Assembly: GCA_034437755.1 (NCBI GenBank)
Contig: DAOTTV010000124.1
Span: 1 to 64,000, forward strand
Direction: 5' to 3'
From: JAUZRW01 sp034437755
GTDB taxonomy: Bacteria > Chloroflexota > Anaerolineae > Aggregatilineales > Phototrophicaceae
Length of the DNA: 64,000 nucleotides
Below, one piece after another: positions 34,794 to 43,139 of this stretch (within the stretch, counting starts at the first letter, position 1; every line of letters starts with the position of its first letter). The position numbers and the translations under genes were made by a program. The notes beneath the pieces were generated by a model. The model had not been told where the DNA came from. It saw only the letters and a program-made list of their open reading frames with translations, and searched no databases.

Positions 34794-35554
34794 GTGTATT
34801 GGTACTAGACAATGTGAGTAAATCCTTCGGCGGTTTGCAGGCGACCAATAAGGTCAGCTTGACGGTCGATGAAGGCGAGTTGGTGAGCATCATCGGACCA
34901 AATGGCGCGGGTAAGACGACGCTCTTCAACCAGATTTCAGGCTATATCCTGCCTGATTCGGGCACGATCCAGTTTCAAGGGATCAACATCACCGGCGCGC
35001 CCCCGCATGAGCTGGTGCACGTCGGTATCGGGCGCGCTTTCCAACGCTCGAACATCTTCGCCCGCCTGACAACTTACGAAAATATTCAGGCGGCGGTCAT
35101 CAGCGCCAACACCCATGAACTCAACTTCTGGCAACAACGCCTGCGCCGTGCCCATGTCGATCAACGCACGCATGAGATTCTGCGTATCATCCAGCTGGAT
35201 GACAAACGCGCCGGACGCAAAGCCGGCACGCTGGCATTGGGCGACCAGAAGCGGTTGGAAATCGGTCTTGCGCTGGCGCTGAATCCGAAGTTACTGCTCC
35301 TCGATGAACCGACGGCGGGGATGTCGCCACAGGAGACCGAAGATACCGTCGCGCTCATCAACGACATCACGCGCCAATTCAACATGAGTCTGCTCTTCAC
35401 CGAACATGATATGGATGTTGTCTTCAACATTTCACAGCGGATCTACGTGCTTGCGATGGGTCAAGTGATCGCTGAGGGCGCACCGCAGGCAATCGCCGAT
35501 AATCCGCGCGTACAACAGGTGTATCTGGGCACAGAAGCCGAACTCGAATTTTAA
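34790..35554 (+). CDS. livG: ABC transporter ATPase, LivG type
   Basis: The 254-residue ATPase has Walker A (GPNGAGKTTLF), a family-typical signature region (TLALGDQKRLEIGLAL) in place of LSGGQ, Walker B (LLLLDEPTAGMSPQE) and the H-loop (LFTEHDMDVVF). The signature carries ALGDQ where LivG proteins normally have this LSxGxQ variant, so activity is expected. It starts within the livM stop codon (ATGA). Confidence 0.93.
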   Translation: MSVLVLDNVSKSFGGLQATNKVSLTVDEGELVSIIGPNGAGKTTLFNQISGYILPDSGTIQFQGINITGAPPHELVHVGIGRAFQRSNIFARLTTYENIQAAVISANTHELNFWQQRLRRAHVDQRTHEILRIIQLDDKRAGRKAGTLALGDQKRLEIGLALALNPKLLLLDEPTAGMSPQETEDTVALINDITRQFNMSLLFTEHDMDVVFNISQRIYVLAMGQVIAEGAPQAIADNPRVQQVYLGTEAELEF

Positions 35555-35573
35555 AGGCAAAGGACAACGCGAC

Positions 35574-36284
35574 ATGCTACTTGACGTAAATGATATTGAA
35601 ACCTTCTACGGCTTAAGCCACATCCTCTTCGGCGTGTCGATACAGGTGACGGAAGGGGAATGCGTGTGCCTGATGGGGCGCAACGGCGCGGGTAAGACGA
35701 CGACGTTACGCAGTATTATGGGCACGACACCGCCGAAAAAGGGCGAGATTCACCTCAGAGGGCAGGCGATTCACGGTAAGAGCGCTAGCGACATCGCACA
35801 TCTCGGCATCGGGCTTGTGCCTGAAGAACGCGCGATCTTCGCCGATTTGACCGTGTGGGAGAATCTGGACGTTGCGCGCAAAGCCGGCACTAATGGCAAG
35901 ACCGACTGGACGCTCGAGCGCGTCTACGATTTCTTCCCGCGCCTAGCCGAACGCCGCGACCAGATGGGCGGCACGTTGAGCGGAGGCGAACAACAAATGT
36001 TGACCATCGCGCGCACGCTGATGGGCAACCCCGACCTACTCCTGCTGGACGAACCCTCGGAAGGTCTCGCGCCCTTGATCGTGCAGACGATCGGCAAGCT
36101 GATCAAAGAGATTCGCGATGATGGCATGACCATCCTGCTCGCCGAGCAGAACACGTACTTCGCGCTGGCATTGTCCGATCGCGTCTACATCATCGACGAC
36201 GGACGCATCCAATTCACCGGCACAGCCGATGACGTGCGCGCTAACCCTGATGTGATCCGTGAGTATCTCGCCGTTCACGATTAG
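35574..36284 (+). CDS. livF: ABC transporter ATPase, LivF type
   Basis: The 236-residue ATPase has Walker A (GRNGAGKTTTLRS), signature (LSGGEQQML), Walker B (DLLLLDEPSEGLAP) and H-loop-region glutamine variant (ILLAEQNTYFA), as is normal for LivF. AAAGGA lies 10 bases before its ATG. It closes the five-gene transporter set, and an inverted repeat follows. Confidence 0.93.
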   Translation: MLLDVNDIETFYGLSHILFGVSIQVTEGECVCLMGRNGAGKTTTLRSIMGTTPPKKGEIHLRGQAIHGKSASDIAHLGIGLVPEERAIFADLTVWENLDVARKAGTNGKTDWTLERVYDFFPRLAERRDQMGGTLSGGEQQMLTIARTLMGNPDLLLLDEPSEGLAPLIVQTIGKLIKEIRDDGMTILLAEQNTYFALALSDRVYIIDDGRIQFTGTADDVRANPDVIREYLAVHD

Positions 36285-36295
36285 GGGCGTATTGC

Positions 36296-36333
36296 GTCCA
36301 CAAGGCGGATGTGGATTTAACTACCTTGTGGAC
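36296..36333. terminator. Inverted repeat between the transporter operon and a convergent MFS gene
   Basis: GTCCACAAGG (36296-36305) is the exact complement of CCTTGTGGAC (36324-36333), with an 18-base loop. There is no T-run. It lies between convergent genes and could end transcripts from both sides. Confidence 0.5.
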
Positions 36334-36402
36334 ATTGACTGTTGCCGTCGATTGAAATGTGGGCATCTGATTGCGTCCTGTCATCTATGGTGTATGCGTC
36401 CG

Positions 36403-37695
36403 TTAATCGCCGCTTGCCGGTGCCGGTGCATCCAGCATATCGCTTTCCATGCGTTCTAACGCGGGTACAATCCAAACCCAGATCAAGGACGGAACCAGCG
36501 CAACAACAGCTGTCCCCCACACGATCCAGCCGATATTCTCGACTCCTACCGTATCAACCAACCACCCGTGGATCAATTGGCTGACGACCGTCCCGGCGTA
36601 GAAGCCGATCATATCAATCGAGAACATACGCCCTAGCTTACTATCGGGCGCGCTCTTTTGGATGACGACGTTGCTATACGTCCAGTTGATCGACCCGCCC
36701 ATCGAGCGCGAGAAAATCGCAAGGCTGACGACCGCCAGCGATGTCGCCACGCCGAGAATACCCCACCCCAGCATGATGAACGCGAAGCCGACGATAATCA
36801 GGCGGCGCAGACGTTTGACCGTGTTATCGTTGAATAGATTGGTGAGGATCGGCCCCGCAATCGCCCCAACGCCGAATAAGCTCCAGAGGATTGCCAGCGA
36901 TAGTTCACCATTGGTGCCGATGACGAAGATTTGCGTCGCGTAGATCGTCATCAAGGTGTCGATGTTGCCCAGACTTTGCCCGAATTTGACGAAGATGCCG
37001 GCGGCAACCTGTGGCGACTTCCGCAGGTAGCGCAAGCCTTCGATAAAAGACGTGTCCTCGTCATCCGCGCTCGGTTCAATGCCGATGGCTTTCGCCAGCT
37101 TGCGCCCGCGTTGTGGGTCATAATCCACCCACATGATAAGCCCCCCCGCCACAACAAAGGTGATCGCATCCATGATGAGCGCGGCACGAATGCCGAAGAC
37201 ATACGCGAAAACACCGCCGAGAATCGCGCCCAAGGCCAGCATCACCGACCATGTGACGCTCATCAGGGTGTTGCTCTCGACAATATCGTCGGATTGTACC
37301 AGCGCCGGAATGATCGCCGCTTGCCCTGGCTCGAAAATGCTGGAGAGTGTGAACTGGATGATGGTCACCAGATAGATCAACCACAGCATATCAGGCCCAT
37401 CAGCCAGCAAGAAGAACGGCACGACGGCCGCCCGCAGGAGATTACTCCACACCAACAGATTACGCCGATTGAAGCGGTCGAGCAATACGCCGGCGAAGGG
37501 CGCGGCAATCAAGGGTGGCAGGGTGCGAAACACCAGAAAGAGGCCGATTGCCACGCCTGAGCCATCGCTATACAACGCGACCAGCCCCAGCAAAGCGACG
37601 GTGTTGAACCAATCACCGGTCAGGCTAATCACCTGGGCAATCCATAACTTGGCATACTGTGGATTGCGACGTAACAAATGATAATATTCCAGCAT
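36403..37695 (-). CDS. MFS transporter (MFS_3-like, drug or siderophore exporter type)
   Basis: The 430-residue protein has about twelve membrane helices. The N-terminal segment (LWIAQVISLTGDWFNTVALL) and the cytoplasmic loop 2-3 (AGVLLDRFNRRNLLVWSNLL) are typical of the MFS_3 group that includes the enterobactin exporter EntS and many putative macrolide exporters. No substrate can be assigned. Its short basic tail ends in APAPASGD. It converges on the ABC transporter operon and diverges from crcB. Confidence 0.87.
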   Translation of the reverse strand: MLEYYHLLRRNPQYAKLWIAQVISLTGDWFNTVALLGLVALYSDGSGVAIGLFLVFRTLPPLIAAPFAGVLLDRFNRRNLLVWSNLLRAAVVPFFLLADGPDMLWLIYLVTIIQFTLSSIFEPGQAAIIPALVQSDDIVESNTLMSVTWSVMLALGAILGGVFAYVFGIRAALIMDAITFVVAGGLIMWVDYDPQRGRKLAKAIGIEPSADDEDTSFIEGLRYLRKSPQVAAGIFVKFGQSLGNIDTLMTIYATQIFVIGTNGELSLAILWSLFGVGAIAGPILTNLFNDNTVKRLRRLIIVGFAFIMLGWGILGVATSLAVVSLAIFSRSMGGSINWTYSNVVIQKSAPDSKLGRMFSIDMIGFYAGTVVSQLIHGWLVDTVGVENIGWIVWGTAVVALVPSLIWVWIVPALERMESDMLDAPAPASGD

Positions 37696-37781
37696 AAGTG
37701 CTCCGTTCTCGTTGTGCGGTGTTCGGTTATCTTAATCGAGATGCCAGCAGACCAACAATAGACATTCCAGCAATATCTACG

Positions 37782-37810
37782 TTGACATTCGTAAGGGGCA
37801 TCAGTACGAT
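37782..37810 (+). promoter_or_regulatory. Sigma70-type promoter for crcB-uppP
   Basis: A perfect TTGACA (37782-37787) and TACGAT (37805-37810, four of six) are separated by 17 bases. The crcB ATG is 45 bases beyond the -10. No fluoride riboswitch was recognised in the leader. Confidence 0.6.
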
Positions 37811-37855
37811 GCAACGCGTTTTGCCTGTCTAAATAACAGTTGAAGGACTCTGTGT

Positions 37856-38242
37856 ATGTCGTTATTGCCCCTGCTCTATGTCGGTATCGGTGGTTTTCTC
37901 GGGGCGACCGTGCGCTATCTGTTATCGACGTGGTTGCATCAACACATGGCAGACCTGCCGCTAGGGACAGCCCTCGTCAACGTGACGGGGTCGTTTGTGC
38001 TGGCGATCGTCCTAGTCTGGGCACAGCGCGACATCAACCCACTGCCCGATCACGCTAAGCTCTTGCTAGGCACGGGCTTTCTCGGGTCATATACCACATT
38101 CTCGACCTTTGCTAATGAGAGCATCCGCCTCTTACAAGCGAATTGGCGCGCAGGTGTGGGATATGTTGTCGCGACGAACGGTCTCTGTTTGCTGGGGGTG
38201 GTGCTGGGGTTGTGGGTTGCCGCTTATCTATGGTCGAGTTGA
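37856..38242 (+). CDS. crcB: Fluoride channel CrcB/Fluc
   Basis: The 128-residue protein has four membrane helices and the family motifs GGFLGATVRYLLSTW, LGTALVNVTGSFVLA and GFLGSYTTFSTFANES, the last with the conserved pore threonine/phenylalanine pattern. Fluc channels are dual-topology dimers that release fluoride; many genomes carry two genes, but only one is here. The uppP gene starts 9 bases later, so both are probably in one transcript. Confidence 0.94.
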   Translation: MSLLPLLYVGIGGFLGATVRYLLSTWLHQHMADLPLGTALVNVTGSFVLAIVLVWAQRDINPLPDHAKLLLGTGFLGSYTTFSTFANESIRLLQANWRAGVGYVVATNGLCLLGVVLGLWVAAYLWSS

Positions 38243-38251
38243 GGAGGACAT

Positions 38252-39082
38252 ATGTCGGAGTGGTTGAAGGTAGTCTTGCTGGGGATTGTCGAAGGGGTGA
38301 CCGAGTTCTTGCCAATTTCATCGACCGGACACCTCATCATCGCGTCCGAGTTTTTAGCCCTGCGCGATAGCTTAGATGGCACGTTCGAGATTTTCATTCA
38401 GATCGGAGCTGTGGTCGCCGTCTTTGCCTATTATCGGGCAGCGCTATGGCAACAGGCACGCTTGCTAGTTACCCCACCCCAGCCTGAAGACCGCGCCAGC
38501 GCCTTACAATTGTGGCTGGGGGTGTTCGTGGCATTTATACCGGCGGCAATCATCGGTTTGGTGCTGGACGACTGGCTCGAAGCGCGTTTGTTCAATCCGG
38601 TCGCTGTCGCCATCGCGCTGATTGTCGGCGGCGTGATGTTCTTGATTGTCGAACGCTGGTTACAATCGACGCGCCTCGATGAACAGGTGACCAGCGTCAA
38701 CGATCATCCCTTGACGATGCGTCAGGCTTTCATCGTCGGTTTGTGGCAATGTCTAGCGCTGATACCGGGCATGTCGCGCTCGGGTATGTCGATCATCGGC
38801 GGGATGCTGGCGGGTTTAGATCGCCATCGCGCAACTGATTTTTCTTTCTATCTCGCCTTGCCAACGCTGGGGGCGGCGACGCTCTACACCCTCGCCCGCG
38901 ATTTTGACCAACTGAACAACGCCGATCTGAGCTTTTTGTTGCTGGGGGCGGCGATCTCTGCCGTTGTCGCATGGCTATCGATTGATTGGCTCTTGCGCTA
39001 TGTCGCCAGCAATAATTTCGTCCCCTTCGGCATCTATCGGATTATCCTCGGCGCTGTTATCCTGTGGTTATTCTTGTTCTAA
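38252..39082 (+). CDS. uppP: Undecaprenyl-diphosphatase UppP/BacA
   Basis: The 276-residue membrane enzyme removes a phosphate from undecaprenyl diphosphate to recycle the lipid carrier for cell-wall and polysaccharide synthesis. Both catalytic motifs are present: EGVTEFLPISSTGHLI near the N-terminus and PGMSRSGMSIIGG in the middle. Length is normal. It follows crcB closely. The C-terminus is hydrophobic (GAVILWLFLF). Confidence 0.96.
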   Translation: MSEWLKVVLLGIVEGVTEFLPISSTGHLIIASEFLALRDSLDGTFEIFIQIGAVVAVFAYYRAALWQQARLLVTPPQPEDRASALQLWLGVFVAFIPAAIIGLVLDDWLEARLFNPVAVAIALIVGGVMFLIVERWLQSTRLDEQVTSVNDHPLTMRQAFIVGLWQCLALIPGMSRSGMSIIGGMLAGLDRHRATDFSFYLALPTLGAATLYTLARDFDQLNNADLSFLLLGAAISAVVAWLSIDWLLRYVASNNFVPFGIYRIILGAVILWLFLF

Positions 39083-39094
39083 TGTGATATGTGA

Positions 39095-39124
39095 TTGCGG
39101 GGATTGGTCAAAGTGGCGTATACT
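39095..39124 (+). promoter_or_regulatory. Promoter of the REC-histidine kinase gene
   Basis: TTGCGG (39095-39100) and TATACT (39119-39124) are 18 bases apart. The ATG is 40 bases after the -10 box. Confidence 0.5.
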
Positions 39125-39164
39125 ACATACACACAACGGCTCAATTCAATCGAAGATCGTATTT

Positions 39165-40259
39165 ATGCCAACCAAAATCTTAATTATCGATGATTCCGAT
39201 GACTTGCGCGAAGACGTGGTCGAGATGTTGCAGTTAGAGAACTACGAAGTCGTGAGTGCCGCGGATGGTGACACTGGTATCGAGCTTGCGAAGAGCTTTC
39301 GTCCGGATCTCATCCTGTGCGACATCATGATGCCCGGCACCAACGGCTTCGAAGTGTTAAAAGCAATCCGTGCCGACGCAAAGACAGCGGTTATCCCGTT
39401 CATCTTCCTCACAGCCAAAGTCGAGCGACTCAGCATGCGGCAGGGGATGGTACTCGGCGCAGATGATTACATCACCAAGCCCTACAAAGTCGATGAATTG
39501 CTGAAGAGCATCGACACACAATTGAAGAAACGCGCCGACCTGAACGAAGCGGCGAATAAGCATCTAGACGAATTGCGCCACAGCATTTCGATGGCGTTGC
39601 CGCACGAACTACGCACCCCCCTGAACACGATCATGGGCTTCTCAGAGATGCTCCAGAGTGAATCGCAACATCTGAAACCCGATCAAATCTATGACTGGGC
39701 AACGCAAATCAACACTGCGGCTTATCGCATCTATCATATCTTTGAGAATTACATCGCCTACAGCCGCGTGCAGATCATGCTCCACAGCGACGAGGACACA
39801 CGTCCAGATTCCGCACTAGAAGAGTGGGACTTCAACGCGCAGGCAAAGGTGATGCAAATCGCCCAGAAGCACGAGCGTTTCGCGGATTTGCAGGCACAGA
39901 TTGACCCCGTGCCCGACCTACACATCCGCGCGGAAGATGCCGAACGTCTGGTGCAAGAATTGGTCGATAACGCTTTCAAGTTCTCGCAGGCGGGCGACAG
40001 CGTAGAGGTCTACGGGCAAGCGACATCTGATATGGTCTATACTTTGAGCGTGCGCGATGCTGGGAGCGGTTTAACGCGCGAACAGTTCGATCAAGCAGGC
40101 GCGTACCTACAGTACGATCGCCATCTGGTCGAACAGCAGGGCATGGGCTTCGGGTTGGCGATTGTCAAAGGCTTGCTGGCATTATACGACTACGACTGCG
40201 ACGTGGACGGCACGCCCGACGAGGGCACTTGTATCTCAATCCACATGATACGCGGTTAG
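39165..40259 (+). CDS. Receiver domain-histidine kinase fusion protein
   Basis: The 364-residue cytosolic protein joins an N-terminal receiver domain (IIDDSDDLRED, acceptor Asp in LILCDIMMPGT, Lys in ITKPYKVDE) to a histidine kinase core: HisKA with the phosphorylated His in LPHELRTPLNTIMGFSEML, and an ATPase domain (VQELVDNAFKFSQAGD, then GMGFGLAIVKGLLALYDYD). The receiver-first order means the kinase is likely controlled by a separate sensor kinase. There is no membrane segment. The frame opens further upstream, but ATG at 39165 fits the promoter and the domain start. No other gene of the system adjoins. Confidence 0.9.
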   Translation: MPTKILIIDDSDDLREDVVEMLQLENYEVVSAADGDTGIELAKSFRPDLILCDIMMPGTNGFEVLKAIRADAKTAVIPFIFLTAKVERLSMRQGMVLGADDYITKPYKVDELLKSIDTQLKKRADLNEAANKHLDELRHSISMALPHELRTPLNTIMGFSEMLQSESQHLKPDQIYDWATQINTAAYRIYHIFENYIAYSRVQIMLHSDEDTRPDSALEEWDFNAQAKVMQIAQKHERFADLQAQIDPVPDLHIRAEDAERLVQELVDNAFKFSQAGDSVEVYGQATSDMVYTLSVRDAGSGLTREQFDQAGAYLQYDRHLVEQQGMGFGLAIVKGLLALYDYDCDVDGTPDEGTCISIHMIRG

Positions 40260-40264
40260 GTTTT

Positions 40265-40293
40265 TTGCCGCTTTAACAATTATTTCGTATAAT
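40265..40293 (+). promoter_or_regulatory. Promoter of the LysM protein gene
   Basis: TTGCCG (40265-40270) and a perfect TATAAT (40288-40293) are 17 bases apart. A GGAGG ribosome site lies before the ATG at 40348. Confidence 0.6.
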
Positions 40294-40347
40294 AGAAGTG
40301 CTTATTCGGAATCGGGCTTAATCGCACAGCCGGAGGATACATATTAC

Positions 40348-41292
40348 ATGCTAAATACCAACCATCGCTGGCTTACTCTCAGTCTGCTGAGCGTTTTACT
40401 GATCACAACCGGCTGTTTTCGCTCGGTCGGGGACGAATCCCTCATCACGGCTGTTTCTGAGCGCGTGACCGATACCGCCACACCAACGAGTAGCAATACG
40501 CCCCTGCCGACCAACACCGCGACACCGGTCGATGCGGTGGCACTCGCGTTCGATCGCCCGACAGAGACGGCAACCGACACCCCAACTGCCACGGCGACGG
40601 ATACCGCAACATCGACGATTGCCACGACTGTAATCTCCAGCGCAACCAATACACCTCTATCAGTCGCACAAGCGGCGACATCCACGCCAGATGACTTCCA
40701 GTTGACGGCGACCGAACTAGTACGCACAGCGACCGAAGGCGCAGGTATCCCGCTGACACAAACGGCGGCGTTCTTACAAGGGCCTTCGAGCACGCCGACC
40801 AACACCGCGACCGCGACATTTAACCCCTTCGTGCCATCGAATACGCCGGCTGTAAACACCGGCGCTGGTGGTAGCGGCGGCGGTAACGTCGTGCCGACGG
40901 GGCAAGACTGTGTACACGAAGTGCGCCGTGGCGAACGCCTGTACTTGCTCAGTCGTTATTATGGCATCGGTGTGAGCCAGATCATCGCGCGTAACAACAT
41001 CGTCACGCCCGATATTATCTCGGTCGGGCAACGGCTCGTGATCCCCGGTTGTGGCACGCTCAACCGCTTGCCACCGGCGACATCGACCCCGCGCCCCGGC
41101 GTGACCAACGTGCCCGGCATCCCCAACCCGCAACCGATCAACTGTGGCACGCAGTACATGATTCAGGATAATGACACGCTTTATAGCATCGCGGTAACCT
41201 GCGGCGTGACCGTCGCTGAGTTGCAGACGGTGAACCGCATCGTCAACCCGAACTTGATCTTCGTCGGCGACACCTTAATTATCCCGAACTAG
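40348..41292 (+). CDS. Exported LysM-domain protein with Thr/Pro-rich linker
   Basis: The 314-residue protein has an N-terminal export signal (LTLSLLSVLLITTGC) ending in a cysteine that could be a lipobox, although threonine at -3 is not typical. About 140 residues of low-complexity Thr/Ala/Pro/Ser linker follow, with recurring TATPT-like and STPT-like motifs. Two LysM domains end the protein (HEVRRGERLYLLSRYYGIGV, and YMIQDNDTLYSIAVTCGVTV), which bind peptidoglycan or related glycans. It is likely a cell-envelope protein tethered at the surface. A strong terminator follows. Confidence 0.88.
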   Translation: MLNTNHRWLTLSLLSVLLITTGCFRSVGDESLITAVSERVTDTATPTSSNTPLPTNTATPVDAVALAFDRPTETATDTPTATATDTATSTIATTVISSATNTPLSVAQAATSTPDDFQLTATELVRTATEGAGIPLTQTAAFLQGPSSTPTNTATATFNPFVPSNTPAVNTGAGGSGGGNVVPTGQDCVHEVRRGERLYLLSRYYGIGVSQIIARNNIVTPDIISVGQRLVIPGCGTLNRLPPATSTPRPGVTNVPGIPNPQPINCGTQYMIQDNDTLYSIAVTCGVTVAELQTVNRIVNPNLIFVGDTLIIPN

Positions 41293-41319
41293 AATCGTGA
41301 TCACACAACCACAACACAC

Positions 41320-41347
41320 AGGGGCGATGACCACATCGCCTCTTTTA
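41320..41347 (+). terminator. Rho-independent terminator after the LysM protein gene
   Basis: A 10-bp stem (41320-41329 with 41334-41343, one wobble) with loop ACCA is followed by TTTTAT after the closing base. Confidence 0.85.
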
Positions 41348-41377
41348 TATTCATCAGCGCGTGAGATAGGCAACCCC

Positions 41378-41917
41378 ATGACTAAGATGAACGAAGACAT
41401 CATCAGCACTGACCAGATTTACGACGGGCATATCCTTCAGTTGAACGTTCATCAAGTGCGCCTGCCCGATGGCACCCGTGCCCAGCGTGAAGTCTTGCAT
41501 CATCCCGGCGCAGTGGCGATGGTCGCGCTCGATGACACGCAAAATGTCGTGCTGGTCAAGCAGTTTCGCAGTGGCTCGCGCCAGATCACGCTCGAAATCC
41601 CGGCAGGCTTGCTGGAACCCGACGAAAACCCGCCGGACGCGATCGTCCGTGAGATGCGCGAAGAAACCGGATACCGCCCGCAAACGGTGACGGCGATCGG
41701 TGGCGTGTATCCCGTGCCGGGCATCAGCGATGAGTACATTCACCTGTTTTACGGGCGCGACTTAGTGCATGACCCGCTCGCCCAGGATGCTGAGGAGTTC
41801 ATCGAAGTCGTGCGTCTCCCGATCGAAACGGCGCTGGCGATGATCGATCGCGGCGAGATCAACGAAGGCAAGACGACCATCGCGCTCTTACGCCTTGCCC
41901 GTCGCCTCGGCATCTGA
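41378..41917 (+). CDS. NUDIX hydrolase, ADP-ribose pyrophosphatase type
   Basis: The 179-residue protein has the Nudix box, seen as GLLEPDENPPDAIVREMREE followed by TGY, which matches GX5EX7REUXEEXGU except for small departures at the first glycine positions. Preceding strands (VVLVKQFRSGSRQITLEIPAG) are characteristic of ADP-ribose diphosphatases (NudF/YffH group), which hydrolyse ADP-ribose or related nucleotide sugars. The start at 41378 lies after the terminator; ATG at 41387 is an alternative. The gene lies upstream of rplS, but rplS has its own promoter. Confidence 0.9.
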   Translation: MTKMNEDIISTDQIYDGHILQLNVHQVRLPDGTRAQREVLHHPGAVAMVALDDTQNVVLVKQFRSGSRQITLEIPAGLLEPDENPPDAIVREMREETGYRPQTVTAIGGVYPVPGISDEYIHLFYGRDLVHDPLAQDAEEFIEVVRLPIETALAMIDRGEINEGKTTIALLRLARRLGI

Positions 41918-41924
41918 CACGCCC

Positions 41925-41954
41925 TTGTGATCGCTTTATTCTCCGTGATATAAT
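41925..41954 (+). promoter_or_regulatory. Promoter of rplS
   Basis: TTGTGA (41925-41930) and a perfect TATAAT (41949-41954) are 18 bases apart. The leader to the rplS GTG start is about 71 bases and was not seen to hold a known r-protein leader motif. Confidence 0.6.
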
Positions 41955-42025
41955 TGTCGATCGTTCATTCAAGACTTGTCAAAAATGAGATGCGCCCTGT
42001 GCGTGTTTGAGGAAGGTAAAATCTC

Positions 42026-42373
42026 GTGAATGAGTTGATTCAATCACTACAAGCTCCCGTGGCAGATCGCCCGACTGTCGAAGTCGGCGATACAATTCGT
42101 CTGTACATCAAGATTATCGAGAGTGGTAAAGAACGGACGCAACCCTTTGAAGGGGTCGTGATCCGCGCGCGCAAGGGCGGCAACAACGCGAATTTCACCG
42201 TTCGCCGGATTGCATCGCACGGTGTCGGGGTTGAGCGCACGTTCTTGACCAACAGCCCGCGCATTGATCGCATTGAGATCAAACGCCGGGCCAAAGTGCG
42301 CCGCGCACAGCTTTATTACCTGCGTAATCGTCGCGGGAAAGCGGCTCGCCTGAAGGAACGTCGCCGGAAGTAA
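42026..42373 (+). CDS. rplS: 50S ribosomal protein L19
   Basis: The 115-residue protein matches L19 throughout (VGDTIRLYIKIIESGKERTQ, FEGVVIRARKGG, GVGVERTFLTNSPRID, RRAKVRRAQLYYLRNRRGKA). It starts at GTG after GAGGAAGG at proper spacing. L19 sits at the 30S-50S interface. In many bacteria it follows rpsP, rimM and trmD; here it is alone with its own promoter and is followed 15 bases later by an amidotransferase-like gene. Confidence 0.97.
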   Translation: MNELIQSLQAPVADRPTVEVGDTIRLYIKIIESGKERTQPFEGVVIRARKGGNNANFTVRRIASHGVGVERTFLTNSPRIDRIEIKRRAKVRRAQLYYLRNRRGKAARLKERRRK

Positions 42374-42388
42374 GCGGTGGGGGCTATC

Positions 42389-43129
42389 ATGCACAAACCG
42401 CTGATCGGAATCTCAGCCTATGATTACGTCCGCCCCGGAGTGGGCTGGCGTTACGATATTTGTTATGCGCGCAATGCCGTCGCGATCGAAACTGCCGGCG
42501 GTTTGCCCGTTCTCATCCCGTCACGCGTCAGCGCGGATGTCCTGCGTGGCATCTACGAACGCCTTGACGCGGTTCTATTACCCGGTGGCGGCGACATCAA
42601 CCCCGACAATTATCAAGATCGACCGCGCACGGAACTCAAACACGTCGATGATACGCGCGATACGATGGAACTGAATCTGACGCGCTGGGCGGCTGCTGAT
42701 GATCTGCCGGTGCTGGGGATTTGTCGCGGTATTCAGGTGATGAACGTCGCCCTCGGCGGGTCGCTCACACAGGACATCCCGTCGATGCTGACGACCGATT
42801 ACCGCCATAACATCGAACACGGGCAAGAACCGCGCAACTTGATTCTGCATGATGTGACGGTCAAAACTGATACGCGTCTGCGGAGCATCTTAGGCGAGGA
42901 AAGCGTACAGGTGAACAGCATTCACCATCAGGCGATCAAGGATCTCGCGCCGGATTTGATCGACGTAGCCTATGCGCCCGATGGCATCATCGAAGGGGTC
43001 GAACTGCCTGACCGTCATTTCTTCATGGCGGTGCAATGGCATCCAGAAGACCTGACCGACGATGACGAACGGATGCGGAATCTGTTCAAAGCCTTCGTTG
43101 ATGCCGCCAGCCAGCGCATCAAGGCTTGA
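42389..43129 (+). CDS. Class I glutamine amidotransferase-like hydrolase (peptidase C26, PuuD type)
   Basis: The 246-residue protein has the amidotransferase triad: nucleophile Cys in LGICRGIQVMNVALGG, and His and Glu in VQWHPED. Segments LLPGGGDINPDNY and NSIHHQAIKDLAPDL match gamma-glutamyl-gamma-aminobutyrate hydrolase and related enzymes. It hydrolyses gamma-glutamyl amides, but no putrescine genes adjoin, so the substrate is open. ATG at 42389 is used with GGTGGGGG upstream; a GTG at 42377 is possible. Confidence 0.9.
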   Translation: MHKPLIGISAYDYVRPGVGWRYDICYARNAVAIETAGGLPVLIPSRVSADVLRGIYERLDAVLLPGGGDINPDNYQDRPRTELKHVDDTRDTMELNLTRWAAADDLPVLGICRGIQVMNVALGGSLTQDIPSMLTTDYRHNIEHGQEPRNLILHDVTVKTDTRLRSILGEESVQVNSIHHQAIKDLAPDLIDVAYAPDGIIEGVELPDRHFFMAVQWHPEDLTDDDERMRNLFKAFVDAASQRIKA

Positions 43130-43139
43130 CGACCGTCCC

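Noticed and set aside
37696..37855. Possible fluoride riboswitch before crcB
   Set aside because: The leader contains a good promoter, but the conserved pseudoknot motifs of the crcB riboswitch could not be found by eye.
40450..40850. Thr/Pro-rich coding stretch considered as a DNA tandem repeat
   Set aside because: The protein motifs recur but codons vary and there is no fixed DNA period; it is a low-complexity linker.
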